This document shows, in pieces, positions 1 through 11,649 of a stretch of 64,000 bases of DNA. The notes under the pieces were generated by a model. It made no database searches. It was not told the origin of the DNA and saw only the letters and a list, made by a program, of their open reading frames with translations. The DNA lies in the NCBI RefSeq assembly GCF_001807265.1, contig NZ_KV788411.1, positions 1-64,000 on the forward strand. Direction: 5' to 3'. The position numbers and the translations under genes were made by a program. This DNA comes from Corynebacterium sp. HMSC05H05. GTDB taxonomy: Bacteria; Actinomycetota; Actinomycetes; Mycobacteriales; Mycobacteriaceae. How positions within the stretch are numbered: the stretch's first letter is position 1; the number at the start of each line of letters is the position of its first letter.

Positions 1-39
1 CTTCACCACAAATCCAGCCATTGTTCAACAAACCTACGG

Positions 40-1569
40 TCAGTGGTCCAAAGGACCCGAAGATCTGTCGCCGCGGACCCGCTTGAGCACATTCTCAGCA
101 GATATCAAACACATGGGCACGCCCACCCCAGGCGTCGTGGTCGCCCCAGCGTACATCAGCGAGTCCAGCTTCCGGCTTGTGTTGGTGCCGCGCAGGAACG
201 CGGACTGCCGCAGCGTGTGCGCGGGCCCGATGGACCCGCCGGACCAGGCGTTGTAGCGCTCGGCGAAGTCTGCGGGACCGAGCGTGTGCTTGACGACGAT
301 CCTCCGGCCCAGCCCCGCAACCCCACACCTTGACGCAATCTGCTCGATCGCCGCGTCGGTGATCCGCTGCACCTGCTCCGAGGCCTCGCCGCGGTACATG
401 TCGCCGTGGCCCACCGAGGGATCCGCGGGCACCGGCACCAGCACGAACAGGTTCTCGTGGCCGGCAGGCGCCACAGACGGATCCGTCGCTGACGGCTTGG
501 ACACGTAGATGGACTGCGACGCCCCCAGCGGCCGGCTGGCAACGGGCCCATTAAATACAGCATCGAAGTCGTCGGACCAGTCGTCGCTGAACAGGAAGTT
601 GTGGTGGGCCAGCTCCGGGATCTCGCCTTCAACGCCCAGCATGACCAGCACCGTGCCCAGGCCGGGGTCGCGCGGGGCGAACCAGGACTCGTCGTAGGTG
701 CGCTGCTTCTTCGGTAGCAGGCGCGTTTCGGTGTGGTGGAGGTCCGCGGCGGAGATGGTGATGTCGGCGGGGAGCCTTTGGCCGTCGATAAGCACAACGC
801 CCTTGTCCTCGATAACGACCACTTCGCTGTTGAAGCGGAACCGCGCGCCCTGGTCGACGGCGAGGTTGAACAGCGCGTCCATAACCGCGGCGAAACCGCC
901 CTGCGGGTACAGCACACCCTGGGTCAGGTCGGTGTGGCTGAGCAGGTGATACATGCTCGGCGTGCGGCTCGGGTGCGAGGAGAGGAACACCGACGGGTAC
1001 GTGAGCATCTGGCGCAGGCGCGTGTCCGTGAAGCGCTTGGCCACAAACCTGTCCAGGGGTTCGGCGAGGTAGCGCGCCAGGCGCCCGTACTGGCCGCGGA
1101 TGCGCTTCATAGGCTCAAGGGAGCGGAAGTTGGTGTAGAGGAAGTTTTCGATGGCCAGATCGTAGGTTTCCTCGGCGCTGTCCAGGTACTCCAGGAGCTT
1201 CGCGCCCGCGCCCGGTTCGAGCTGCTCGAAGAGCTTGGCGGCGTTGTCGCGGCCGGAGTGGACGTCGATGGGCTCGCCGCTCTCCGGAAAGAGGCGGTAG
1301 GCGGGGGCGAGGGGCTGCAGGTCCAGGAGCTCCTCGGTGCGTGTGCCGAAAAGGCCGAAGAAGTGGTCGAACGCGTCCGGCATGAGGTACCAGCTCGGGC
1401 CGGTGTCGAAACGGAAACCGTCGATGGTCTCGCTGCCGGCGCGCCCGCCGTGGGTGGGCAGCTTTTCCACCACGGTGGTGTCGATGCCCTCGCGGGCCAA
1501 CAGCGCCGCGGTGGCCATGCCTGCCACGCCGGCGCCGATCACGATGGCTGACTTCGGTTGCTGTTTCAT
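40..1569 (-). CDS. crtI: Phytoene desaturase-type carotenoid FAD oxidoreductase
   Basis: A 509-residue FAD-dependent amine-oxidase-fold protein of the CrtI/CrtN desaturase family, which introduces double bonds into phytoene (15-cis) to give coloured carotenes at the membrane. The N-terminus has the dinucleotide-binding motif VIGAGVAGMATAALL (residues about 10-24), followed by a Glu-containing FAD-ribose segment (VVEKLPTHGGRAGS). The C-terminus has the family's closing segment YAGATTTPGVGVPM, about 30 residues from the end. The length matches the family. The ATG overlaps the crtB stop by four bases, so the two genes are translationally coupled. The exact desaturation number cannot be read from the sequence. 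Confidence 0.9.
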   Translation of the reverse strand: MKQQPKSAIVIGAGVAGMATAALLAREGIDTTVVEKLPTHGGRAGSETIDGFRFDTGPSWYLMPDAFDHFFGLFGTRTEELLDLQPLAPAYRLFPESGEPIDVHSGRDNAAKLFEQLEPGAGAKLLEYLDSAEETYDLAIENFLYTNFRSLEPMKRIRGQYGRLARYLAEPLDRFVAKRFTDTRLRQMLTYPSVFLSSHPSRTPSMYHLLSHTDLTQGVLYPQGGFAAVMDALFNLAVDQGARFRFNSEVVVIEDKGVVLIDGQRLPADITISAADLHHTETRLLPKKQRTYDESWFAPRDPGLGTVLVMLGVEGEIPELAHHNFLFSDDWSDDFDAVFNGPVASRPLGASQSIYVSKPSATDPSVAPAGHENLFVLVPVPADPSVGHGDMYRGEASEQVQRITDAAIEQIASRCGVAGLGRRIVVKHTLGPADFAERYNAWSGGSIGPAHTLRQSAFLRGTNTSRKLDSLMYAGATTTPGVGVPMCLISAENVLKRVRGDRSSGPLDH

Positions 1570-2405
1570 TGCTTCCTTGCGTTTGCGAGCGCTTTTGCCG
1601 TGAGCGCGAACTTAATGTGGTTGGGCACGCTGACCCTGGTGGTTTGCAGCTCGGCCGCCGGGGTGGCGGCGATGCGGGCGTTGAGCTCCCGGAACAGCGC
1701 CTCCGCGGCGGCCACTCCCCCGCGCGCCGCGGGCGGCAGCAGCGGGATGGATTTGTGGGCGCGGTCCAGCTCGTCGGTGATTTGGCTGGTGAGGGTGGAC
1801 TTTAGAGCGTCGTCAAGCGGGGCGTCGAAGTACGCCCGGCCGAGTGCGCGGCTATCCTCGCCCAGGTCGCGCAGGAAGTTGACCTTCTGAAACGCGCTGC
1901 CGAGCGCGCGGGCGCCCTCCTCCAGCTCGCGGCGGTACGGGGTATCGCGGCCGCGCATGAAAATGTCCAGGCACATCAGGCCGATCACCTCAGCAGAGCC
2001 ATATATATAGGTATCCAGCTCTTTTTGCGTGAATGTGGTCTGGGTCAGGTCCGCGCGCATGGAGGCGAAAAAGGCCTTCACGTGGTCCGGGTTGAGGCGG
2101 CACTCACGGAACGTGCGCGCCCACGCGTGCAGCACCGGATCCGTGTGGAAACGGTGGGCCGGCGCGTGCAGAACCTGCTCTTCGTATAGGTCAAGGGCGG
2201 TTTCCGGGCACTCGTTGGCCTGGGTTGTGGTGCCGTCCACGATCTCGTCCGCGATACGCACCATGGCGTACAAGTTCCGGATGTGCGTGCGCTCCGGCCT
2301 CGGCAACGTGCGCACGGCCAGGGAAAAACTCGTGGAATACTGCGCAATCACCTGCGCCGCCGCCTTGTCCGCCATGGCGTCGAAGCGGGAGAGGTAGGTG
2401 TTCAC
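1566..2405 (-). CDS. crtB: Phytoene/squalene synthase family protein
   Basis: A 279-residue trans-isoprenyl diphosphate synthase (head-to-head) that condenses two geranylgeranyl diphosphates to phytoene. The two Asp-rich metal-binding motifs are visible: RIADEIVD at about residues 50-57 and DLGEDSRALGRAYF at about 180-193. The segment SFSLAVRTLP is typical of CrtB. The start used is GTG at 2405; a second candidate is ATG ten codons in. It is the first gene of a crtB-crtI pair running off the left side; no crtE is seen inside the window. Confidence 0.9.
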   Translation of the reverse strand: MNTYLSRFDAMADKAAAQVIAQYSTSFSLAVRTLPRPERTHIRNLYAMVRIADEIVDGTTTQANECPETALDLYEEQVLHAPAHRFHTDPVLHAWARTFRECRLNPDHVKAFFASMRADLTQTTFTQKELDTYIYGSAEVIGLMCLDIFMRGRDTPYRRELEEGARALGSAFQKVNFLRDLGEDSRALGRAYFDAPLDDALKSTLTSQITDELDRAHKSIPLLPPAARGGVAAAEALFRELNARIAATPAAELQTTRVSVPNHIKFALTAKALANARKQ

Positions 2406-2435
2406 GCCTTGGCAGCTTACCGTGCGGGAACTGCG

Positions 2436-3008
2436 CTACTCCTTGGACTTGTCGTACGAGGCGTTGGCGATGATCCCCTCTGCCTCATCCTGCGACAACC
2501 CCTCCCCGCGCAGGCTGACCATCTCCATGGTGGAGACGTTGCCGGTCTCCGAATTCTCCGCGGAGAGGAACAGCCCGTCCCAGTAGTCGCCGTCGTCGTC
2601 CACGGCCTCGAAGTAGCTCACGATCGCCTTATCCGCGCCGTCCACCTCGGCGTCGTCCGTGCCCCTCGGTTCGATCTGAGTGTCACCCGCAAAAATGTTG
2701 CCGTACAGCGCAATCGAATTGGTCGCGTCCGCCTCCGGCGCCACACCCGTGTCCTTGGACAGGCGGATCTGCACCGTCATCGCGTCCTCGCTGTCGCGCG
2801 CGCCCACCACCCACGGGTCCTTGATGGAATCCGGGTCGCTGGAGCTATCAAACTCCGACCAGCCCTCCGGCACCCGAACCGTCAGCGGGCCGGAGCTGAC
2901 CTCCAGCACGCCGGGGTCTTGCGCTTCTTGCGTTTCCCCTGCCCCACACGCCGCCGCACCCAACGACAGCGTTGCGGCGGCAACGGCGGAGAGAATCTTT
3001 CGCTTCAC
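2436..3008 (-). CDS. Putative secreted lipoprotein
   Basis: A 190-residue protein with a lipoprotein signal: KRK, a hydrophobic stretch, then the lipobox LGAAAC with the cysteine at about residue 21. The mature part is acidic and contains GPLTVRVPEGWSEF, a pattern common in actinobacterial LpqN/LpqT-like surface lipoproteins, but I cannot assign it firmly to a family. The GTG start at 3008 was chosen because GGGAGG lies six bases upstream; the open frame continues further upstream without support. It faces the same way as crtBI, 30 bases away, and may be transcribed with them. Confidence 0.75.
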   Translation of the reverse strand: MKRKILSAVAAATLSLGAAACGAGETQEAQDPGVLEVSSGPLTVRVPEGWSEFDSSSDPDSIKDPWVVGARDSEDAMTVQIRLSKDTGVAPEADATNSIALYGNIFAGDTQIEPRGTDDAEVDGADKAIVSYFEAVDDDGDYWDGLFLSAENSETGNVSTMEMVSLRGEGLSQDEAEGIIANASYDKSKE

Positions 3009-3075
3009 GGCGGGCCTCCCATGGTGGTTTTGCCCGCGATAGTACTTAAGGGGCTGCTTCCCCGCCGGGATTCTC

Positions 3076-3144
3076 ACTTTCACACTTTGGCTACCTGCGG
3101 ATTCGTAGTTTGATTCGCAGTGTGAGAGTTGAAAGTGTGAAAGT
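3076..3144. repeat. Inverted repeat with 13-bp perfect arms
   Basis: ACTTTCACACTTT at 3076-3088 is the exact reverse complement of AAAGTGTGAAAGT at 3132-3144, with a 43-base interior that can itself fold weakly. It sits between the lipoprotein start and the tRNA terminator. It may be an operator or a relic of a small mobile element; neither arm has a T-run that would make it a normal terminator. Confidence 0.6.
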
Positions 3145-3171
3145 CCTACCACAGAGCAACCGTCGCAAAGC

Positions 3172-3200
3172 AAAAAGCTCCCTCCGCAACCGGAGGGAGC
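3172..3200 (-). terminator. Rho-independent terminator of the tRNA-Ile/tRNA-Ala unit
   Basis: Read on the minus strand, a 10-bp GC-rich stem (GCTCCCTCCG/CGGAGGGAGC, 3177-3200) with a 4-base loop is followed by TTTTT. It lies just downstream of tRNA-Ala. Confidence 0.85.
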
Positions 3201-3206
3201 AATCTG

Positions 3207-3279
3207 TGGAGCATAGGAGAATCGAACTCCTGACATCCTGCTTGCAAAGCAGGTGCTCTACCAACTGAGCTAATGCCCC
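3207..3279 (-). tRNA. tRNA-Ala (anticodon TGC)
   Basis: A 73-nt cloverleaf can be drawn on the minus strand: acceptor GGGGCAT/ATGCTCC, D arm GCTC/GAGC, anticodon stem CCTGC/GCAGG with loop TTTGCAA, and T arm AGGAG/CTCCT with TTCGATT. The anticodon TGC gives Ala. CCA is not encoded. Ile then Ala downstream of gyrA is the usual actinobacterial arrangement. Confidence 0.97.
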
Positions 3280-3297
3280 GCGTACCCAAGGGTACCG

Positions 3298-3371
3298 TGG
3301 GCCTAGCAAGAATCGAACTTGCGACCTCATCGTTATCAGCGATGCGCTCTAACCGACTGAGCTATAGGCCC
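3298..3371 (-). tRNA. tRNA-Ile (anticodon GAT)
   Basis: A 74-nt cloverleaf on the minus strand: acceptor GGGCCTA/TAGGCCC, D arm GCTC/GAGC, anticodon stem ATCGC/GCGAT analogue with GAT at the anticodon, and T arm GCAAG/CTTGC with TTCGATT. It is 18 bases upstream of tRNA-Ala and probably co-transcribed with it. CCA is not encoded. Confidence 0.97.
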
Positions 3372-3490
3372 TGGGAACGAATAGGAATATTACAGAGCAC
3401 CCACAACAGCTCCAAATCGCCAGCGTAAGGCACATAAATGGGCAATTGCTTATCGACGTTTCACGCGCAGGCAGGCGAACCCAACCGGCG

Positions 3491-3570
3491 TTTTGCAAAA
3501 GTCGGCGGCGGGGGAATGTGACCTGGGATTTTGCGGCCTCGAACGCGCCGACACGCCGACTTTTGCAAAA
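3491..3570. repeat. 80-bp inverted-end element, copy 1
   Basis: The ends are perfect inverted repeats: TTTTGCAAAAGTCGGCG at 3491-3507 and its reverse complement at 3554-3570. Two further elements of exactly 80 bp with related ends lie at 7080-7159 and 8190-8269. The interior word ACCTGGGATT (3521-3530) recurs at the same offset in the third copy. It lies in the spacer between tRNA-Ile and the DUF3566 gene and has no open frame. It is probably a REP- or MITE-like element. Confidence 0.75.
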
Positions 3571-3581
3571 GCTGGGCGCGG

Positions 3582-3623
3582 ACCAATAGTTGGGGTCACC
3601 GGGATTGTCCGCAATGCGGAGTC
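3582..3623 (-). repeat. Intergenic repeat with CCGCATTGCGG core, copy A
   Basis: On the minus strand this reads GACTCCGCATTGCGGACAA, a variable middle, then CCAACTATTGG. It matches, with a diverged middle, the repeat found three times at 37627-38095. It lies directly next to the 80-bp element, just beyond the DUF3566 stop. The core CCGCATTGCGG is itself a small hairpin. Confidence 0.65.
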
Positions 3624-3641
3624 CCGCGGCCTGGGAGACCC

Positions 3642-3986
3642 CTACTTGGCCCGGTTGGACATGGTGAAGCTGACGCCGCCAACCAGGTCCGCGATGGCGT
3701 TGTACATGACCACCGTCAGCGGGGCCATGATCACCTGGAACAAAAAGCCCACCAGGCCGAACAGGCCCGCTGCGGACATGGCCAGTTTCATGTCCACCAC
3801 CTGGTCGCCGCCGACGCCGCCGATCAGCGAGTTGATGGACTCGATGACCCCGGCGCGCTCCAGCCCGAAATAGACCAGCAGGCAGGCCGCCATCCAAGCG
3901 ATGAAGCCCAGAAAGGCCAACAGCGTTGCCACTTTGAAGGTGGAGCCGGCGCCGATGTTGCGCACGGTCACTTTGCGGACGGCCAC
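3642..3986 (-). CDS. DUF3566 transmembrane protein
   Basis: A 114-residue membrane protein directly downstream of gyrA (3-base gap), the position held by DUF3566 genes across actinobacteria. It has two hydrophobic segments, about residues 18-40 (VATLLAFLGFIAWMAACLLVYFG) and 72-98 (AAGLFGLVGFLFQVIMAPLTVVMYNAI). The short segment after it, DLVGGVSF, is typical of the family. The function is unknown. It is transcribed with gyrA and starts at GTG 3986. Confidence 0.85.
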   Translation of the reverse strand: MAVRKVTVRNIGAGSTFKVATLLAFLGFIAWMAACLLVYFGLERAGVIESINSLIGGVGGDQVVDMKLAMSAAGLFGLVGFLFQVIMAPLTVVMYNAIADLVGGVSFTMSNRAK

Positions 3987-3989
3987 GGG

Positions 3990-6542
<2,553 letters not shown>

Positions 6543-6603
6543 ATGTTTGAGTCTAGCGGGCTTCTCACGCCGCGACGGAGCAGCGACGTGGTATCAAAGT
6601 GGT

Positions 6604-6816
6604 ATGGCTATGACGCTCCGCTTGACCGCAGACGAGGACAAGGCGCTTGTTTTGTTGGCGTCCGCATGGGGGTGCTCGAAGCAGGAGGCCGCGCGCCGTG
6701 CGGTGGTCACCGCAGCATCGCGATTGCTTGACGACGCCCACGTCACCGACCTCGCCCGCACCCTCATCCCCACCTACGCCGGGATGGAATCGCGGATCCG
6801 TCAGGCCCGTTCATGA
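6604..6816 (+). CDS. Ribbon-helix-helix antitoxin-like protein
   Basis: A 70-residue protein beginning MAMTLRLTADEDKALVLLA, the short beta strand plus helix of MetJ/Arc-type ribbon-helix-helix DNA-binding proteins, followed by a Lys/Arg-rich second helix. It overlaps the next gene by ATGA, the common antitoxin-toxin arrangement. By family knowledge such proteins repress their own operon and neutralise the toxin. That it is an antitoxin is inferred from this pairing. Confidence 0.65.
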   Translation: MAMTLRLTADEDKALVLLASAWGCSKQEAARRAVVTAASRLLDDAHVTDLARTLIPTYAGMESRIRQARS

Positions 6817-7076
6817 GGCGTCTCTCCGGCGAGCAGCTCCTGGCCGTCGCGGACGAGTACTGCGCGTTCCACGGCTGCCACGTCCGTTCCTTCGCAGCCC
6901 TGGCGGCCAGCGCCGCCGTGCCCGGCTCCCGGCTCCACGGCGTGCCGGTGTTCGACTCTGTGGAGGCGGCCGCTGCCGCGCTGGCTGAGACGATCCGGGC
7001 GCTGCAGCCACTCTCCGGGACCAACGCCGGGTTCGCGGAGGTCGCCGCCGAGGTGTACCGGCGCTGGGCCGAGTGA
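6813..7076 (+). CDS. Doc/Fic-like toxin-type protein with degenerate Fic motif
   Basis: An 87-residue protein that resembles the Doc (death-on-curing) group of Fic proteins in layout: LSGEQLLAVADEYCAFHG at the start, VPVFDSVEAAAAALAETIRAL in the middle (compare the Doc pattern PLYPTLAEKAAALAESLALNHPF), then a short C-terminus. The catalytic motif HxFxDGNKR is replaced by LQPLSGTNAGFA, so the His and Asp needed for phosphotransfer or AMPylation are missing. It is translationally coupled to the ribbon-helix-helix gene. It may be an inactivated or repurposed Doc; the family call itself rests on weak similarity. Confidence 0.5.
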   Translation: MRRLSGEQLLAVADEYCAFHGCHVRSFAALAASAAVPGSRLHGVPVFDSVEAAAAALAETIRALQPLSGTNAGFAEVAAEVYRRWAE

Positions 7077-7079
7077 GGA

Positions 7080-7159
7080 TTTGTAAAAGTCGGCCGATCG
7101 GGGTGCGCCGATGTCGATACTTGCAGGTCGCGCCCAGGCGGCTCGCCGACTTTTACAAA
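7080..7159. repeat. 80-bp inverted-end element, copy 2
   Basis: Ends TTTGTAAAAGTCGGC (7080-7094) and GCCGACTTTTACAAA (7145-7159) are perfect inverted repeats of 15 bp. The element is exactly as long as copies at 3491 and 8190. It begins four bases after the Doc-like stop and ends three bases before the stop of the converging gene, so it could also act as a bidirectional terminator. Confidence 0.75.
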
Positions 7160-7161
7160 CA

Positions 7162-8130
7162 TCAGATGAAGCCGTCCCGCCGAAGCAGGTCTTCCGTCAC
7201 CGCCGGGATTGAACGCAGCGTGCCGGTGGCGAAACGCAGCGGACGGATCTGCAACAGCTGGAGTTCGATGTTGATCTCGGCGTCCTTGACCCGCTGCTGC
7301 TTTGTCCAGTGGTGAATGCCGTCGTACATGAAGCCGTACCGGGGCTCCAGAAGTGCGGCGTCCAGGGTAGTGACAAGCCTGTTTCCTCGGCGCACCGGCA
7401 GCTGCTCCCGGAAAGTGAGGCCGTGTTTGTCCGCGAGCCTCTTCAGTATCAGGCGCATTTCTGTTTCTTTCGGGGAGTCTGCCAGGGCGCTCGAGGTGCT
7501 GATGACGGAGGCTAACCATCGGTCGTCGATAAGCTTGTGGCCTGCAAGAATCAGCGACTCTGGAGAGATGGCAAGAAACCGTCGGGCGGCATCCACAAGC
7601 TGCACGGCCCTGACAAAGACAGGGTCGTCCTCGACCGTTTCGACCTCCCACCCCGCCTCTCCGCGGCGGAGCGCCTTCAACGCCTGGATCGTCGCCAGCG
7701 GGGGTGTCGCCAGCTGCACAACCTCGCCGTTGAAAAACACGCGCCAGACGTCCTGGGGTTTGGGGCTGCCGCGAACCATCCCCGGCCTTGTGCTGGTGGC
7801 CAGGACTTTCCGGCCGATTTTGGGGTTGATGAGGACGGTGTCGCACATGTCTACCAGCGCGGGAAGGCCGAACAACGCCAGCGCCCCGAAACCGGACAGG
7901 GTTGTCCCCGGGTGAGAGAGCGCGTGTGCGGCGGCGCGGCAACTCGCGGGGACGCGGTAGACCACGCGCCTGGGATGAGAGGTTGCCGCCGCCGTAGCAA
8001 TGGGGCCCGGGATGAGCATGTCTGTGGGCACGGAAAAGTACTGGTTAACCGGGTGCACCGGCAATCCGGGCAGGGGATCCCGCATGATCGCGTGCCCAAC
8101 AGTGATGTTCATACCGTTGTAAAGGCCCAT
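7162..8130 (-). CDS. Hypothetical protein with Vsr/DUF559-like C-terminus
   Basis: About 322 residues from the chosen ATG at 8130; an ATG at 8112 is also possible, and the frame stays open to 8196. The C-terminal quarter contains EPRYGFMYDGIHHWTKQQRVKDAEINIELQLLQIRPLRF, cut here into its parts: a YDG-HHW segment, a charged helix and a final basic strand. This is the pattern of DUF559/Vsr-like endonuclease-fold domains. The N-terminal two thirds resemble the AbiEi-like proteins common in actinobacteria (a winged helix followed by TTLSGFGALALFGLPAL). It is flanked by two 80-bp elements, which suggests an accessory insertion between gyrA and gyrB. The function is not known. Confidence 0.6.
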   Translation of the reverse strand: MGLYNGMNITVGHAIMRDPLPGLPVHPVNQYFSVPTDMLIPGPIATAAATSHPRRVVYRVPASCRAAAHALSHPGTTLSGFGALALFGLPALVDMCDTVLINPKIGRKVLATSTRPGMVRGSPKPQDVWRVFFNGEVVQLATPPLATIQALKALRRGEAGWEVETVEDDPVFVRAVQLVDAARRFLAISPESLILAGHKLIDDRWLASVISTSSALADSPKETEMRLILKRLADKHGLTFREQLPVRRGNRLVTTLDAALLEPRYGFMYDGIHHWTKQQRVKDAEINIELQLLQIRPLRFATGTLRSIPAVTEDLLRRDGFI

Positions 8131-8189
8131 ACCTTTTGGACGGTGAAAATGGTGGTTTGGATCCCTGGACGGGCAAAAATTTCGGGAGC

Positions 8190-8269
8190 TTTGCAAAAGT
8201 CGGCGAAAGCCCTTCCCCCGACCTGGGATTATCTACCTGAACACCCGGCGGACGGACGAGTTTTACAAA
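8190..8269. repeat. 80-bp inverted-end element, copy 3 (diverged right arm)
   Basis: The left end TTTGCAAAAGTCGGCG (8190-8205) matches copy 1; the right end GAGTTTTACAAA is a decayed version of the expected arm. It shares ACCTGGGATT at 8221-8230 with copy 1 at the same offset (about 30 bases). Length is again 80 bp. It lies upstream of the DUF559-like gene. Confidence 0.65.
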
Positions 8270-8320
8270 ATCCGTCCAGTACAAGGCCCGCAGAATCCCC
8301 CACCGCCTAACATGTTCCCC

Positions 8321-8746
8321 ATGAAGAAAACCGTTGCGGCGCTGGCGGCCGCCGCCCTGCTCGCCGCCCCCTCCCCCGCCTTTGCGCAGGACACGGCCAT
8401 TTCGCAGCTGTCCTCGACGAGCTCGAAGGGGTCCTCCAAGCCGAATTACCGCCCGGACTACGACAAGGACGTGAACCCGCCCGAAAAGCGCGCGCTGGAG
8501 GGATCCTACACCGGCTCGGCGCCAATCTCCCTGGCTATCGCGTTTGCCGCGACGGCTGTGACGGTGCAGCTCATCGTGGATTTCGTGCCGCAGGCGCGCG
8601 AGGCGGTGGACAACCTGGCGGAGCAGTTTAATCTGACGCACGTGCCGGGCTCGTCGGAAGGCAACCGCCTGATTCCGGCGAAGGAGATCACGGCGTTCGT
8701 GCAGTCCTACGCGGACCAGTACCTGCCGCAGCTGCCCCAGCGTTAG
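8321..8746 (+). CDS. Small secreted, probably membrane-anchored protein
   Basis: A 141-residue protein from the ATG at 8321 (an in-frame ATG lies nine bases upstream). It has a clear Sec signal peptide, KK then VAALAAAALLAAPSPAFA with cleavage before QDT. A second hydrophobic stretch ISLAIAFAATAVTVQLIVDFV is at about residues 67-87, followed by an amphipathic tail. Its architecture recalls the small secreted family at 35.1-36.2 and 50.5-52.0 kb, but the C-terminal IPGxxLP signature is absent. No family recognised. Confidence 0.65.
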   Translation: MKKTVAALAAAALLAAPSPAFAQDTAISQLSSTSSKGSSKPNYRPDYDKDVNPPEKRALEGSYTGSAPISLAIAFAATAVTVQLIVDFVPQAREAVDNLAEQFNLTHVPGSSEGNRLIPAKEITAFVQSYADQYLPQLPQR

Positions 8747-8784
8747 CTCCGCCACACGGCCTGTGTTACGGTTGTGCCCGTTGT

Positions 8785-8887
8785 GGTTGCAGTGAACCCA
8801 CGAGAGCCATGTGACTGACGTGGCAAAAGAGGTGCTGCGGTGGAAGAGCTGCAACCGAAAACGGCCGGTCCTGCACCGGCCGTTTTT
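8785..8887 (+). ncRNA. Candidate structured small RNA ending in a terminator
   Basis: An outer helix GGTTGCAG (8785-8792) pairs perfectly with CTGCAACC (8849-8856). Inside are CCAC/GTGG (8798-8801 with 8840-8843) and a hairpin GCCATGT/ACGTGGC (8806-8824, one G-U pair). A strong terminator hairpin ACGGCCGGT/ACCGGCCGT with TTTTT follows at 8861-8887. There is no convincing open frame. It ends 19 bases before the DUF6918-like gene, so it is either a free small RNA or a terminator-type leader of that gene. I could not match it to tRNA, SRP RNA, tmRNA or a riboswitch known to me. Confidence 0.5.
8861..8887 (+). terminator. Rho-independent terminator
   Basis: A 9-bp perfect GC-rich stem (8861-8869 with 8875-8883), 5-base loop and a run of five T. 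It closes the candidate structured RNA and would stop read-through into the next gene. Confidence 0.85.
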
Positions 8888-8905
8888 CCCGTTAAACTGG
8901 CCTGC

Positions 8906-9340
8906 ATGACTGATCTTTCCCAGCTGCTTGACGCAGCCAAGCGCCCCCAGGTCGTCCAGGAGATCACCTCCCTGGTGGACGACACCATCGCCCGCCAGTC
9001 TGGCCTCACCGGCATGGCCCTGAAATCTGCCGTCGCGGCAGGTAAGAAGGCCGACGCGGACGCTATTTCCAAGGGCGTGAACAAGTTCCTGCCGCAGATC
9101 GTGGACGAGCTGAACCCGCACTGGTCCGATTACAAGAACAGCGGCGAGCAGGACTTCGGCCGGTTCTTGGCGGGCCGTGAGGATGACGTCGTCAAGGCAA
9201 TGCTCGATGCTGGCGACAAGCAGGCGGATTCCATGCCCGGCGCCATCAAGAAGGTGTACTCCACCCTGCGCGGCAAGGCCGCGAAGATCGTGGGCCCGTC
9301 GTTGCCGCAGCTCGGCGAGATCGTGGAGCGTTTTGCCTAA
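8906..9340 (+). CDS. DUF6918-like hypothetical protein
   Basis: A 144-residue soluble, helix-rich protein starting MTDLSQLLDAAKRPQVVQEI. The ATG at 8906 is used because the frame upstream runs through the terminator. It looks like the small DUF6918-type proteins of Corynebacterium and related genera that have a helical region (VVQEITSLVDDTIARQSG) and end with a basic helix. The function is unknown. It converges on gyrB with a shared terminator between them. Confidence 0.6.
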   Translation: MTDLSQLLDAAKRPQVVQEITSLVDDTIARQSGLTGMALKSAVAAGKKADADAISKGVNKFLPQIVDELNPHWSDYKNSGEQDFGRFLAGREDDVVKAMLDAGDKQADSMPGAIKKVYSTLRGKAAKIVGPSLPQLGEIVERFA

Positions 9341-9357
9341 CGACGTCTAAAGCCACC

Positions 9358-9389
9358 AACGCCCCAGCGAAACCATTCGCCGGGGCGTT
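9358..9389. terminator. Bidirectional terminator between the DUF6918-like gene and gyrB
   Basis: AACGCCCC at 9358-9365 pairs with its complement ending at 9389; the plus side is followed by GTTGTGTTT. It serves two convergent genes. Confidence 0.7.
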
Positions 9390-9403
9390 GTTGTGTTTGG
9401 CGC

Positions 9404-11548
<2,145 letters not shown>

Positions 11549-11570
11549 TCAGGCCCGTTGAACCTGTCCC

Positions 11571-11576
11571 ATATTA
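11571..11576 (-). promoter_or_regulatory. Probable gyrB -10 element
   Basis: TAATAT on the minus strand, 67 bases upstream of the GTG start and downstream of the hairpin at 11609-11637. No clear -35 is visible, which is normal for corynebacterial promoters. Confidence 0.5.
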
Positions 11577-11608
11577 CACGGTGAGGGGGCCATAACGGGG
11601 AGGTGTCC

Positions 11609-11637
11609 AACGCGCGAGAGGGCGTTTCACGCGCGTT
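11609..11637 (-). terminator. Hairpin after the DciA-like gene
   Basis: AACGCGCG (11609-11616) and CGCGCGTT (11630-11637) form an 8-bp stem with a 13-base loop, starting 13 bases after the DciA-like stop. No T-run follows on the minus strand, so termination is only probable. Confidence 0.45.
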
Positions 11638-11649
11638 TTTCGCCCACCC

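Noticed and set aside
8748-8900. SRP RNA, tmRNA or a known riboswitch in the structured region
   Set aside because: The conserved SRP apical loop, tmRNA tag frame and the core boxes of the riboswitches I know are all missing.
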